A DNA stretch of 64,000 nt from contig OY829653.1 in assembly GCA_963691815.1 (NCBI GenBank), positions 28,659,653-28,723,652 on the forward strand, written 5' to 3'. Source of the stretch: Echiichthys vipera (lineage: Eukaryota; Chordata; Actinopteri; Perciformes; Trachinidae). The notes beneath the pieces are model-generated. The model was given only the letters and a program-made list of their open reading frames with translations. It ran no database searches and was not told the origin of the DNA. Positions 35,210-48,652 of the stretch are shown here, piece after piece (position 1 is the stretch's first letter; the number at the start of each line of letters is the position of its first letter). Position numbers and translations under genes: made by a program.

Positions 35210-35670
35210 GTGTGGATGTGTCATCAAAGTGACGTCGATACCTCTGCCTGACCAATCGCAAATCGAGTCAATCACAGCTGTCAATCGTGATGTTTCACTC
35301 TGTTTTTATACCATTGAATAACTGATTAAAACCAAATTTATCAGACAAAATTACGCATGAACAAACATCAGTGTGATGAAAACTACCTACACTGACAGAA
35401 ACCATCTTTGGGAAAAATGTATTAGAGGTGAACCTTGAGTTTTCAGGCCTTTTCAAAGATGTAAACATGAACATTCTAAATGTGTCCAAGTTTTATTCCT
35501 GTTGAGGTGAATGAAATCAGCTGACAGGAAGTTAAGAAGGACCAAAGCTGTTTCCTAGCAATGGAATTACCCCGAAAAGGTCTATACTGCAGCCAGCCAC
35601 CAGGGGGCGATCAATATGCTTTAGCTTCTCTTTCGGGGAGCTGTTAGGCCATCCACCTTTATAGCATATG
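35210..35670 (+). mobile_element. Dispersed teleost repeat with CAGCCAGCCACCAGGGGGCG motif
   Basis: Shares ordered phrases with 9181-9420 in its left half and with 43234-43390 in its right half (CCTTTTCAAAG, AACATTCTAAATG, GCTGACAGGAAGTTAA). Its right end carries CCAGCCACCAGGGGGCGATC, familiar from a very abundant fish repeat. It is probably a non-autonomous DNA element; family not certain. Confidence 0.65.
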
Positions 35671-35671
35671 A

Positions 35672-36524
35672 TCAGGCCACCGAGAGCGGGGATTTCTAGA
35701 ACCATGGTGTTTTTTCCCCTAAAAGCTTTATGATATAAGCTTGATAGCTAATGCCACCATTTTATGGGACAATAATATGATCTAATTTTGGTTATGGCTG
35801 GATTATGGACCTGGCCAAACGCAGCAATAATCTACATGCCATATGCTTCTGTTTGAGTTGAGAAATTCATGTCACTGTCGCAAAAGCCTATCAGTGAGAC
35901 TCACAAGAGTCAGAAATGGAGAGGGGATCTCCAAAAAACATTGGTCTTTTGGGACCATGATCCGGCCCTGATATTGGTTAGAGGAGATACCAAAACTGAT
36001 ATGTTCTTATACTGTGTTATACTGCAAAGCAAGCATTTAGCTAATCTTGGTTGGTGGTTGTATCTGATCAACCTGAGCATGTCATCACTTGGCTAAAGTG
36101 ACCCAAAACATTGGCTCCCTCAAACACAGGTCAGATGTCATAGCAGAAAAAAGGTTTCTTATGTAGTCAGGTGAACCATCCACTGTCAGCCCTGTACATG
36201 GAGGAAGGAAATTGGAGGAGAAGGTAGGAAATGACTGCTAAAGAGAGTTAGTGGACAGGCACAGGCAGGCTTCTGTGGCTCAGGCAGTAGCACATTGTTG
36301 CCCTCCTTCTGATTTCAGCAAGCCCTAAGGGATGAGGTATGTTTACCTCCCTCAGCTGGCCCACTTCACCTCTAACAGGAGCCAGTCACAGCACAACGTG
36401 CTAATTGATGCCGAGGGACGCAGCGCTGAAAGCAGTCTGTCCTCACATCGACAGGCTACGATTTCCTCTTAATCTCTCTACTCTCGCACTGCTACAGTAC
36501 ATGCAGAGCTGATGCATGTGCATG

Positions 36525-36528
<4 letters not shown>
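35672..36528. other. me1 intron, nothing recognised
   Basis: No exon or named repeat was recognised. Confidence 0.45.
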
Positions 36529-36577
<49 letters not shown>

Positions 36578-36586
36578 ACACACACA
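36529..36586. repeat. (CA)n microsatellite
   Basis: CA array with one CATACA interruption near 36572. Confidence 0.96.
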
Positions 36587-36589
36587 GCT

Positions 36590-37676
36590 TCACCTTGCTC
36601 TTTAGCTAATGCTCCGTCCTCCCTCTCCAGAGGTGGAACCGGATATTATAGGTGTGTTCACTGTGCAATAAAGAGATGAAGTGGGGTGCGAGGTGTAGAA
36701 AGGGTTCTCTGTGGTGATGAAGAGAGAGCTAGCCACGCTCCACAGACGTCCTCTGTCTCTCTGCTTGATCACACATTAATGAGGCATCTGTGTGAATCCC
36801 GGCCCTCAGTGCGTCTCTCTGACGCTGGTTCCGCCTGCCACAACCTTGAAAAACAACAACAACAACAACCTCCTTAAAAATGCTCTTAGCACCCAATCAG
36901 GGATGCTGTTTCACCTCAATCACTGAACTGAGCTGTCGGTGTGTCGGCGGCCAACAGACGCCCATTCACTGGCTCTGTACTATGTAAAGGTGACTGTAAC
37001 AAGTGCAGTCAGTCATAAATGTCGGAGAGAATGAGAACTGCAGCTCCTGTCTATTTGTTGACTTCTTTTTCAGTTCTACAGCAACTGTCTGGCAGGCCCA
37101 TTCTACATGTTTGCATAGAAACATCAAACCTGACAATAATGAATAGCAGACTCACAAAGATCTACATTCAAATACAGTAGGCCCCAAGTGAGAAATGGTG
37201 CTGTCATTCATGCTTTCAGCGCTAAATGCCAAGAACTCACATTGATCCTCTTCCTTGATTAGACAGTAATGTATTGTTTATTGAGGTTCTTTAAAATCAC
37301 TAACATTATGCATCATTTGAGCTACGAATACTTAATAAAATGGAGAGCCCATGCCCAGACTGAGATGCAATTGGATGCCCCATTTGTAACCACAGTGTGG
37401 AGTACACATGACATTGCAAGATGGCACATCAGATGAAGAGAAAAATAAGAATCCCTATTCTTGGCGAGTGCTAAACAGTGTATCTGATTGGGCAAGGAGG
37501 ATGTGCTGGTATGCCAAATGGCATCGGTCCTGATAACCTTCTGTAGCATCTGGAAGTAATTAGGCTCTCGTTAGATTTTCTCTGGTTTGGCTGCCTGCGC
37601 CACTCACTGAGTTTTGCTCCAAGAAACATTTCTTTCCCCCCCTCTTAATTTCCCTTTAACCACAAATACATTTAGC
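36590..37676. other. me1 intron, nothing recognised
   Basis: A short (AAC)n run near 36851-36868; nothing else recognised. Confidence 0.45.
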
Positions 37677-37711
37677 AACAAACAAACAAACAAACAAACA
37701 AACAAACAAAC
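37677..37711. repeat. (AAAC)n microsatellite
   Basis: About nine CAAA units. Confidence 0.93.
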
Positions 37712-37714
37712 GGA

Positions 37715-38876
37715 ATATTTAAATTCCGGAATCAAACTATTTCTGTATTTTTGTGGCTCTCTGAATCCTATCCTTTCAGTATCATGCTTTGTTGGTTGCT
37801 GCACAGTAAATGATCTGCTGAGTTTTCCATGGGAACCATAATGCGCTCCAGCCCTTCTGTGTTTCTAGCGAGGCCTGATAAGGGTTTTATAACAGTGCAC
37901 TCTAATAGAATTATGTCACAATTGGTAAAAGGTGCCAGTGAGGAAACAGCTGGATGACCTGGCACTGACTTTAGTGAAATCAGTCTGGAACTTTGTTTCT
38001 CACTGAGTCACCATGTCAGCATGCCACAAGAATAAAGTTTGGTTTCTGCACACTCAAGACTTATAAAACCTTTGTGCTGACAGTTTTCTGTGTTGGTGAA
38101 ACAATACAGCACGGCTCCCATAGACCTTAGTATTCTTTCTACTTTATTAATCTCTCAGCTCTCTGGCCCCCATGCATGGTGCGATCAACAGATCAAATCC
38201 TAGGGATAATCCTGAAGGATATCTATGATGATGGAGAATTGGTTTTAAAGTCAATGACTTCACTGTTATTGCTTGACTAAGCCAATAGTGATGCTAATCC
38301 TGACAAATGTTCTGATAAAGGTTATTAAATAGTATAGTGGGGAAATGCAATTGAAAATGAGTTTCCCTCCCTGTAAACTACCATACATATAGTTTTCCAA
38401 AATAAGGTCCCATGGTGGTCCACCAGAAGGGGATTGACTTTGCCGCTCTTTTGCACAGGGGATTGTGACATCACTGCACTAACTCTGGGTGGGGCAAAAA
38501 TGATGTGAAAATTCAGCCTGTTTAAAGGTGGATGACAGTGGTTATGTGTGGTTGAACTCGGTGATGTTGGCAGGCAGATTACAAGTCTTGGTTTAACGGA
38601 GTGGTGAAAATGGAACAAACCTTTCTCTGTTCACACTTTATGCAGAGCAGCTGCACTTGTCAATCCCCCTCACTAGGTGGACCGCAGAGCTCCATAGATA
38701 TATTTGTTAGTCAGTGAGTGTGTGTGTGGATTGTCCCAAGTGTGGCCAGGTGTTCCAGGTTGACCGCACGCATCGCTAGTGACCAGACATTCCTCTGATG
38801 GACTGGACTGGATCAGCCAGGCAGAAAGAAAGTACACCCTCGTTCCCCACCAGTGACCATCCCCAAATTGAGCTTT
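37715..38876. other. me1 intron, nothing recognised
   Basis: No exon or named repeat was recognised. Confidence 0.45.
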
Positions 38877-38921
38877 ACACACACAAACACACACACACAC
38901 ACACACACACGCACGCACGCA
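38877..38921. repeat. (CA)n/(GCAC)n microsatellite
   Basis: CA array grading into GCACGCACGCAC at its right end; an imperfect TAGTATA-rich stretch follows at 38942-38985. Confidence 0.92.
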
Positions 38922-38989
38922 CCAGCATGCACTCATACGTGTTATTAGTATAGGTATAGTATAGTATTAGTATAAGTAGTATAAATACG

Positions 38990-40035
38990 TTTTTTTTTGC
39001 AGTCACACAGCTGCTGTTATCACTTTTCTTTAGGGCTAGCTCAAATAAACTGTGTAATGAGCGTAATATGATCACATTATCAATTCAACAAACACAATTG
39101 TGACGCTGTGTTTATTCAGCAGAAAGTTCTTCTAAATTGCTCTACCTCCTCAGCTCACTTTTGTGTTTTTTGTAAGGTGGTCCTCATTCATGTGAGGACA
39201 ACGGAGAAGTCATTAGCCTGTCCCAGCCAGAGAGAGGGAGACAGTCTGAGCCTCATCACCTTCCTATGAAGCTCATCTCAAGCCCCTCCTGTCTTTTACC
39301 CCTCCTCTTCTCTTCAATGGTGCTTTTGTCTGTTATTTTAGAGTGCTGAAGGTCTTGTCATGTCTTAACAAAGATACAGAAGCAAGAATTTAAAGGTAGT
39401 ATTTTATTTCAGCATTCAGCAAAACAGTGGATATATGAACATGATGTAATTGGTTTCCCCAAGGTCAGAGAGAGAGATCGTTTAGACTAATGCTGTGTTG
39501 ATTGACAGGTTTTGTGTGGTTGCAGATACAACTGATGAGGAGGTTTGTATTAATGGTCTTGGTATGAGAAAGAGCTGTCAGTTCACGAACCAAAGGCTCG
39601 GTCACACCAGCATTTAAAATCATTTTATTCCATTGGAACTTCTACAATCACTAGATTTATTGACATGGCCGAAGTAAATCCATGTGCTCGATAAAAGAAG
39701 AATGGTGTGCATACAATTGTGAGACGGGAGTTGTCCAAATATATTTTCAGTATAAACAGTGTTATATTACTGTCCTGTTGCAAACACAATCAGTTGCAAG
39801 TCGGCAAGTGTTATACCAATTAGCAGCTCATCCACTATAGCTCAGTAGTTAAAACTAGCAGGGTGTCCCTTCATCATTAAGCTTCTGAACTAATTATTTC
39901 GCGAAAACTTGGATGAATTTTACTGTGCCACTTTCTGTTGTGACGGGATCTGAAATCCCTCTCCTGGCTACAAATGCTCTCACCACTAACAGATACAACA
40001 CAAAAAAGGATGTTAAAAAACTTCTCTGAAGTGTA
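38990..40035. other. me1 intron, nothing recognised
   Basis: No exon or named repeat was recognised. Confidence 0.45.
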
Positions 40036-40039
40036 GAGT

Positions 40040-40570
40040 TCATATACTGTAAAAAAGAATGGATGTAGCCACCGGGACGTCACCCATTGATGTGTAGAAT
40101 ATCGTTTTGAAGCCAGAAGTTTGGCATTTGGCTGTCGCCATCTTGGTATTTTGTAGCCAGAAGTGGCCATATTCGGACAAGAGGACAGAGCTGGGGGAAA
40201 CCACTAGGCAATTGTTGTTTCAATGGTGCTGCACTACAAGCTCCACACTAAAGAGGAAAACCTTCACCACTTGTTAACAGGCTGACATGAATCCTGCAGT
40301 GGGAGCTCCCAGCACAGGCGCTGCTAATCTGCATGTAATGCAGTGACTCCTAGCTGGCTGAAAATTTGCAGTTTCCTTAAATTACCAGCTAAGGCTGGCG
40401 CTAGCTGACTAGCTTGGTTAGTAACCAAAGGCGACCAAAACCTAAAACAATAACAGTGACAAAACTCAAAAACAAGTTCACGGCTATTTTAATGTACACA
40501 TTGCCTTGGATATATATCACTAAGCCTCTATCCTGACTGACCAGTCACCATGTAGCCCGCTCTAAAGCAT
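40040..40570 (+). mobile_element. Common teleost non-autonomous element (GATGTAGCCACCGGGACGTC)
   Basis: The left part reads ATACTGTAAAAAAGAATGG, ATGTAGCCACCGGGACGTCA, CCCATTGATGTGTAG, GCTGTCGCCATCTTGG and AGCCAGAAGTGGCCAT, the recognisable order of an abundant percomorph repeat. The right boundary is set only by the adjacent SINE and is uncertain. Confidence 0.65.
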
Positions 40571-40574
40571 ATCC

Positions 40575-40779
40575 TTTTTTTTTTTAAAGATTATTTTTTG
40601 GCAGTTTTTTACACCTTTATTATATAGGACAGACCGGAAATGGGGGGAGAGAGAGAGAGGGGAGGGGGGCATGCAGCAAAGGGCCGCAGTTCAAAGTGGA
40701 ACCCACGACCGCTGTCTCGATGATCTTCAGCCTCTTCACATGGGGCGACTGCTCTAACCACTGTGCCACTGCCCGCCCC
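40575..40779 (-). mobile_element. tRNA-derived SINE, minus orientation
   Basis: On the minus strand it begins GGGGCGGGCAGTGGCACAGT, continues GGTTAGAGCAGTCGCCCCAT, and ends in an A-rich tail (poly-T at 40575 on the plus strand). The body, with TTTCCGGTCTGTCCTATATA and AATAAAGGTGTAAAAAACTG, matches a common fish SINE pattern. Confidence 0.75.
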
Positions 40780-40789
40780 TTTTTATATT

Positions 40790-42420
40790 GTCAATTTTAC
40801 TCTAAATGATCATGATTTCCTAAATAAACATTTTGCTGAATTGAAGAAGACTTGAAACAAGCGAAGGAGACCATAGCTCATTAGGAAAATGATTAATGAA
40901 AATGAAATCAAGTGAGAAGTAGATTCATTTTCTCATTGACTATCAGACTTCTTTATGCGGCCAGTTGGGTCGCCTCTTGCTGAACATTAGAAAGAATGCA
41001 GGTATAGGACATTTCTGCATTGTCTTTACTTTTCAGTCCCGGAAGCTATGACTATTATTTTTTTCTATGGTAGAGCTGTGAGATTTAGTATTAACCATGA
41101 GCTGCAGCCTTACTGGTAACAGTGTAATGTGTTCTCACAGCAGTGATGTTTGCTTTGTGAAAATACAAGTTATTTTCTTTCACTTTTTTACAGTGTTAGT
41201 GAATTGCAAGAACCAGCTGCCGAGTAGGTGGTCATTTTGTCAGAAGAAACACATATTGTCACAGAAACTAGCGGTGACAACAGGAAAACACATTTCAGTG
41301 CACCTCCCTTGTGAAGTTACAGAGGTGAGCGGAGAGACTAGCTCATTGCTCTGTTACAAAAAACTGAAAGAAGGTCATATTCGCACAATGAAAGTGAGCT
41401 GTTGCTCACCTGTTTGTATATGTATACAAACATATGTATATATATCCTTGCTGTTCCATCTGTGACTACAAAGAGATTTATTTTGAGCCAGCCTCTAAAT
41501 TGGCTCTCTGTGGGAGCACACAGAGATTAATTGGAGATTTCCTGTGCTATTAAGACAGTTTAGCCAGCGGCCACTTCACTATGTGAGTAAAGACACAAGG
41601 GTTGTGTCTCATGTTAGGCTTTTTTGTTTTAACTAAGGGGCTATTCCTTGGTTGTGTCTCCAGAAAAAGTACAAATTGGTTTTCAGTAGGAGAGAGTCAA
41701 AAACACCTGTGACAAGTTGAACATGGCAGTCGAGGCCCATACTGTCTTCTGAACATGGCCAATGAGTGCTGAAGCAGCATTAGCCTAAAGTGCATGGGCT
41801 TTGAAGGCTTGGACATTTTCCCGGCAACACTCAGGCTCCTGAGGGACCTGTACTGTGGAGCATGAAAAGGTTGCCTCAAGGGGATTGGCTGCCTTTGAAG
41901 AACCCTACATGTCCGCTACCTCCACCCACTCAAGACTGCCCTCCTTAAGTCAACAGCAGCTCGGTTTTCAAGGTTGCTTTACCAACAAGTGTGTCTGTAC
42001 ATTCACAAGTTGACACCTCCTGATTTAAGGAGCCCTGCTCAGCTCTTTCGTATTTGCTCAGGATAAGGAATTTAAGACGCTCCTTTTAGTCAGTCTCAGA
42101 GCTCAGAGTTGCTAGGTGGGGATCATGACTCACGAAAGGGGCAGAGTTGCTGTCACATTAGGACAAGAGATGTGCTGTAGTCCATCTTGAGAGATAGATG
42201 CAAGTGTAGCCAGGGGAGTTGGCTTACAGAATTTCAAACACTATTTCTAAGCTCTTTATTTCTCATTATACCAATATTGCTTCTATAGCTGTTTTTTTTT
42301 CTCATTGTCTTTTTTTTCCTAATCAACACTAGACTGGCCCACTCACATAATTAAACCCCTTCGCCTTTATTAAATAGCTCATCTATAAAAAAAAGAGTAC
42401 TAAATAATAACGTTGTTAGG
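40790..42420. other. me1 intron, nothing recognised
   Basis: A plus-strand open frame of 122 codons (41097-41465) has no recognisable domain, no malic enzyme similarity and poor context; considered random. No other feature was recognised. Confidence 0.45.
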
Positions 42421-42424
42421 CCTG

Positions 42425-42560
42425 GGTGTCTAATGCTACAACCCTGAAGGTTTCTAGTATGCACCAATATGCAAGTTTTGGCCGATACGATTATCCGATA
42501 TTAAAATTGCTGTCATGGCCGATAACTGATATTTCCAATATCGATATATGTTTAACAAAA
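42425..42560. repeat. Fragment of a 'CCGATA' DNA-element-like repeat
   Basis: Short stretch with GGCCGATACGATTATCCGAT and GGCCGATAACTGATATTTCC, thematically like 33712-34085 and the end at 57990-58076. Confidence 0.4.
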
Positions 42561-42590
42561 AAGAAAGCTTCTGAGATGATAAAATTGTGT

Positions 42591-42956
42591 CTCATCTCAT
42601 CATCATCTCATCTTCATTCTCTTATCCGGGGTGGGGTCGCGGGGCAGCAGCTCTAGCAGGGAACCCCAAACTTCCCTTTCCCAGGCCACATTAACCAGCT
42701 CTAACTGGGGGATCCTGAGGCGTTCCCAGGCCAGTGTGGAGATATAATCTCTCCACCTAGTCCTGGGTCTTCCCCGAGACCTCCTCCCAGCTGGACGTGC
42801 TTGGAACACCTCCCTAGGGAGGCGCCCAGGGGGCATCCTTACTAGATACTAGAAGAACAGTGGCTCTACTCCGAGTTCCTCACGGATGGCTGAACTTCTC
42901 ACCCTCTCTCTAAGGGAGACCCCTTGGGCGCTTGTACCCGCGACCTCGTTCTTTTA
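42591..42956 (-). mobile_element. LINE 3' end with (ATCTC)-like tail
   Basis: Minus-strand frame 42603-42836 encodes the C-terminus of a non-LTR retrotransposon protein (GRPRTRWRDYIS, LAWERLRIPQLELVNVAWER). The tail ATCTCATCATCATCTC lies on the left and conserved coding DNA reaches GCGACCTCGTTCTTTT on the right. It is the same family as 14890-15365 but better preserved and in the opposite orientation; 5'-truncated and non-functional. Confidence 0.85.
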
Positions 42957-43233
42957 GAATACAATACTATACCCTCACTGGCATAGTATTGTATTTTTCT
43001 ATTCAGTAATGTATTTTTTTTATGCTGCTACTATAAATGTTTCTAATGTTGCAGACGAGAGAATTCCCAATTTAGTTTCATGTTAAGTAGCCTGTGTAAT
43101 ATTTTGATATTTTCTATTCAGAATATGTTTGATATGCTACCAAAATGTTATCCCCTGACCTCAAGTTAGTGATTAAGGAATATGATTTTTATTTTTTCTT
43201 TATATCATAAGGAAGATAGCATTTTATGTTATG

Positions 43234-43390
43234 TTATAGACCTTTTCAAAGTTGTACACATAAACATTCTAAATGTTTCCAAGTTGTATTCCTGTTGTAG
43301 TGAATGTGAACGACATAAGCTGACAGGAAGTTAACAAGGATCAAGGCTGTTGCCTAGTAATGGAGTTCCATTAAGTCTATACAGTTAACC
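43234..43390 (+). repeat. Fragment of the repeat at 35445-35600
   Basis: Shared phrases CCTTTTCAAAG, AACATTCTAAATGT, CCAAGTT, TATTCCTGTTG and GCTGACAGGAAGTTAA in the same order. Confidence 0.75.
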
Positions 43391-43523
43391 TATTCAGAGG
43401 GAAATTTAGCAGTTTTCTCTCTAGCTGCATTGGCCGTCTTAGATCTAACAATTACAGGATATGTAGATTTCTATCAGCAATACAACAAAAAAACAACAAC
43501 AACCACTTAATATGTGGTGTTTT

Positions 43524-43695
43524 AAGGCAAGGCAAGTTTATTTGTATAGCACAGTTCAACAACAAGGCAATTCAAAGTGCTTCACATAAAACATTAAAAG
43601 CACTGGCTGGGATAACACATAAAACATATACATTTAAAACACATAAACGTCATTTAAAACATATAAAAGATTTTAAATGAAGGATTAAGAGTAGT
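43524..43695 (-). repeat. Inverted copy of the 19433-19612 repeat
   Basis: GGCAAGGCAAGTTTATTTGT, ATAGCACAGTTCAACAACAA and GGCAATTCAAAGTGCTTCAC read as the reverse complement of the other copy. Confidence 0.78.
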
Positions 43696-43947
43696 ATATA
43701 CTTTTTTCAAAGTTATTTCCTGTAGCTCGCTGAACTCTCAGGAACCACATTAGAAAATAACGTGTATCTGTTATAAAATAACGTGTATCCCCAGGAGTAA
43801 CTGTTTTATCGCTGCTATAGTTCATCATATCACATTCGGTCCCTCATAAGCCAAAAGCTAACCGGGTTAACACAAAGGCAACAACACTTAGCTGATGTAA
43901 TCTGAAGCAAACTCAGGCCATTGTACGCCTTTTTTTTTTGTTACCAG

Positions 43948-45195
<1,248 letters not shown>

Positions 45196-45204
45196 TCTAT
45201 GGCA

Positions 45205-45300
45205 GGGCGGGGCAATATGACAAAAATCTCATATCCCGATACAGGTCATTTCATATCTTGTTAACAATATATATATATATCCCGATATAGCACATTTTCT
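45205..45300 (+). mobile_element. Fragment of a hAT-like MITE (CAGGGCGGGGCAATATG end)
   Basis: The end sequence CAGGGCGGGGCAATATGA followed by repeated 'ATATCCCGATA' fits a common fish non-autonomous hAT element. The opposite end was not found, so it is either truncated or too diverged. Confidence 0.4.
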
Positions 45301-45304
45301 GTAA

Positions 45305-46095
45305 AATAGAAATTATAACATTTATACTGTATAAATATTAGGAAGGCTCTCAATAAAGTTAATTAATTATTATTAATTTGTGTTATTCATCTATGTATTA
45401 GTTTGACGTATTATTTATTATTTATTTATAGAAACTAATATTGTTATATATTTCCCCATACAATTCAGACATTCATTGTACTTTCCCATGTTAACCTTAA
45501 CCACAGTGTATTAAAATCATGGTTTACATACCACATCTGCCTCTGGCGTTGCCTGGTGAACAATAAATTGGTCTGGGGTTCCCCTAGTTTTGGTGTCCCT
45601 TATGTTTCTTGTGTGCCCACTGCCCACCAGAGGAGGCTTGTCACTTTAGGTCAGTTATTCCACCATGGGCTATGGAGCAGTCCGCCGCCACACAGCGCTG
45701 TGCGCTTCATAGATGGTATTGTGCACTTTTTCCACCCATGTTTTTCCTTCTTACCATTCCTCTAGGTAGTTTTCTTGGTGTTGGTGTCACAACTAGTTCT
45801 GACAGCCAGAGTCATTTGCACTGCAGCTAACTATTAATGATGCAGTGACAGCAGTAGTATTCAGAAAGGAACTGTTGTCACTTGCTAAAGTTTATTGCTG
45901 GTCCACTTTGTGTTTTCTATCCATGTAAAAAAGGACATTTTCAGCACTGTTTTCTCTCGTTAAGCTAGCATGTGTGTACCTATTTACCAGAAGGTGGGGG
46001 TACAGTAACTGCCAGTACTCACCACAGGATACAGGCCATTACAGCACGTAATTATAAAAGAGATGAAAAAACAAAACAAAAAAAACAGCACAACT
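45305..46095. other. me1 intron, nothing recognised
   Basis: AT-rich; no exon or named repeat was recognised. Confidence 0.45.
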
Positions 46096-46099
46096 CTCA

Positions 46100-46543
46100 G
46101 GGGCCATCCATACAAACGTAGGTATTTTTGAAACCGTGTGTTTATCTGCACGGTTTGGCCTTTCATCCACATGTAACCGCACGCGCGACTCCCAATCCAC
46201 ATTTCCTGAATTTGGGTGATTTTAGATTCAAATGAGTGACAGTGAGAAGTACCTCAACTTCGCTGTCATTCATCACGAAGGAATCTGCCCAGCCTAGGTT
46301 CGTTATTGTTGTTTTTCCGTTATGAATTTTTCCAGTCTTGTGATTGGCTAAAATGGCCTTCCTGTTATGAGTGCTGCTGCAACCTACTGCTTTGTCATGT
46401 GCATGGCATTGTTTGAGGCAGATTTTACACTTACATTGGACAGAGATATTTTTTATCACACCCATGGTGCGGATGGGATTTTTTTTTAACCCAGGGCCAT
46501 AAAAGTTTTGTTTCAAAATACCTGTGTTCGTGTGGACTGGGCC
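46100..46543 (+). mobile_element. MITE copy A (TTA-flanked, Harbinger-like)
   Basis: Left end GGGGCCATCCATACAAACG and right end, reverse-complemented, GGCCCAGTCCACACGAACAC are related inverted ends, each followed by GTATTTTTGAAAC-like sequence. TTA follows the right end; TCA, possibly a mutated TTA, precedes the left. Copy B at 48653-48884 is an inverted, shorter version sharing both subterminal regions. A 117-codon minus-strand frame inside starts within the terminal repeat and is not a gene. Confidence 0.75.
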
Positions 46544-46547
46544 TTAA

Positions 46548-47250
46548 TGAGTAAGGGAGCTAATCTTATACTTACCTATGCTCACTGCATCATGATATTC
46601 TACCAAGACTTAAACTTGGATCTACTTGGAAACTACAATTGAATCTGTGGATTCATAGTGCAGAGGGCTGACTATTACACCATGGAATCCATCTTTTGCA
46701 TGCTGATGGTAGCTACGGGCAATCCACACAAAGACATGAGTCACAAATGCCACGGTTTCAAGACACCACTTGCAAAACACTGAATTCTAACATGGAAGGA
46801 AAGTTCCCAATAAAAGCTTTGTGGTCGTGTTACGTTCAAACAAGAATCACACCCCTAGACCAAGAAGTCACTTGAATTAAGTTTATGTACTTTTTCATGT
46901 GCAGGGAACTCAATTTTGTCAATGTAGCTGTCACTGACAGGTCTTCTTTCTTGTAGAAGAAGTTAGAGGAAATGGGTAAAACCCATGTCACATGTTTTCC
47001 CTGGAGCGAAATGAAACTAAGGTCTGCAAAAAGACCACAATCACAAAATACATTCTGACATGGAGTAGTGTCAGCTCTGTTTTAATGTTTAGATTCATAA
47101 TGGCTGAATTCCATTTAACTGCTTCATTGTCAGGGTCCTGGTATTGTGCATGCTGTGATGACTGGGACACTTGGATAGAGCCATCTTTAATGTTTTAGTG
47201 CTTTTCCTAGGACTTGCTGTCTTCCAGGATTTGAACATCATGCTCCTAGA
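46548..47250. other. me1 intron, nothing recognised
   Basis: No exon or named repeat was recognised. Confidence 0.45.
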
Positions 47251-47252
47251 CC

Positions 47253-47350
47253 AGGGGTCTGCAACCTTTGCTATCAAAAGAGACATTTTTGCCCCCTCTT
47301 CCACCAAATAAAATTTTCTGGAGTCAGGTGTTGGGTAGTTATTACATTAT
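47253..47350 (+). mobile_element. hAT-like terminal fragment (CAGGGGTCTGCAACCTTTGC)
   Basis: CAGGGGTCTGCAACCTTTGC, followed by TATCAAAAGAGACATTTTTG and CCAAATAAAATTTTCTGGAG, matches the left end of a very common vertebrate hAT-type element. The right end was not located. Confidence 0.6.
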
Positions 47351-47616
47351 TTACTGTAGGCTACATAGCTGAGCTTCTCATTCAAAAAGCTATGGCATTT
47401 AGGTTAAATATGTTAAATGAATGGGATACATCTTCTCTCTTCCCTTTCATGTTGAAGTCTTTATTGCACTTGAGTTTGTGCTACCATGAAGTGGTTACAG
47501 AAGTTTCATTGTGGCCACGGAATTTCCATTAGAGAGGGAATTTCCCTGTTAACGCAGTATAGACCAGCCTCTGCTCTGGATTGTCTCAAGGTTCCCCTCA
47601 GTACGGTATATGGACA

Positions 47617-47617
47617 A

Positions 47618-47710
<93 letters not shown>

Positions 47711-47717
47711 ATCTCTG

Positions 47718-47752
<35 letters not shown>
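47617..47752. repeat. (CT)n and (CA)n compound microsatellite
   Basis: CT array at 47617-47707 with one CTTTCT interruption, then CA array at 47722-47752. Open frames here (Leu/Ser or Arg/Glu) are artefacts. Confidence 0.97.
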
Positions 47753-47757
<5 letters not shown>

Positions 47758-48147
47758 CATGCGCAAACTAATGTACACACGGCTGTGTAGGGTTTTTCCA
47801 TTCTTCAATGCTTCACCTGCAGGCAGAAGGCACAGCCCATAAATAAACCTCCCATTCACTCTCTGTGTACAATTACAGTCATTTCAGAAAACCTTCACTC
47901 TTACTTTTCATTGACTGGAAACACTTTAAGGCCATCAAGTTGGCTTGCTGTGTAGTTTTCTGGTCAGGTAATGCATCATCTTGATGACAACGTTTTTTTA
48001 AGGAAACACGGTTGTACCTGTCATATGTTGAACAGAACAATATGCCTCAGAGGTCAGAGGCCAACTAGCGTATCATTCTCTGGCATGTGTGGCGCTCTGA
48101 AATGAAGGAGTGTGTCCAGGAAAAAAGGGTCATTTGAAAGCCTTTTA

Positions 48148-48231
48148 GGGTCCATCCATACTGCCCCCCCCCCCCCCCCCCCCCATTCTTCAAAAAGTAC
48201 AACAAAATGCGTCACCGGTGTGGGCGGCCCC
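48148..48231. mobile_element. MITE copy C, 84 bp, with 21-base poly-C core
   Basis: Left end GGGTCCATCCATACTG and right end GGTGTGGGCGGCCCC are related to MITE copies A and B. TTA lies immediately outside both ends (48145-48147 and 48232-48234). Most of the interior is lost and a pure C run spans 48164-48184. Confidence 0.65.
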
Positions 48232-48652
48232 TTAGTTTGCTTTTAGAGTATATGTCAGTGCTTCATCTCCCTTAGAAATGTTCATCTCTGACCTTTATTG
48301 TCATTCACACTTTCTAACTCACTGTCTTGTTATCTTCTGAATGTTGGGAGTATCACTTGAGATGTTCAGATTTGCATGGACTGAAATATATTAAAGCAAA
48401 TGTATAACCTAGTGGACTTTTCAGACTCTTTTGACACACTGTGTGCATTCTCTGAAATTAGCCATGTGCTTACATTTGTTTTGGACTTCCAGTGAACATG
48501 TGCTAACCGTGTTTCAGTGTTACGGATCAGCCAGCTCCACTGAATAAATTGATGTGCTTCCCTTGCTCTAGTTTCAGAGGAATCCCTGATTGAGCTGTTT
48601 CCAAAGCAAAGCCGTAGAGATGATTATATTCAACATGCTTGTCCCTGTCTTA

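Noticed and set aside
41097..41465. 122-codon plus-strand open frame as a possible me1 exon
   Set aside because: No malic enzyme motifs and no conserved blocks; Cys/Ser-rich random-looking translation.
46163..46516. 117-codon minus-strand open frame
   Set aside because: Lies wholly inside MITE copy A and starts near its terminal repeat; it is noncoding element sequence.
47486..47859. Open frames over the CT/CA arrays, and similar frames at 3311-3723, 11730-12231 and 20571-20885
   Set aside because: Pure microsatellite translations (Leu/Ser, Arg/Glu, Cys/Val, His/Thr), not proteins.
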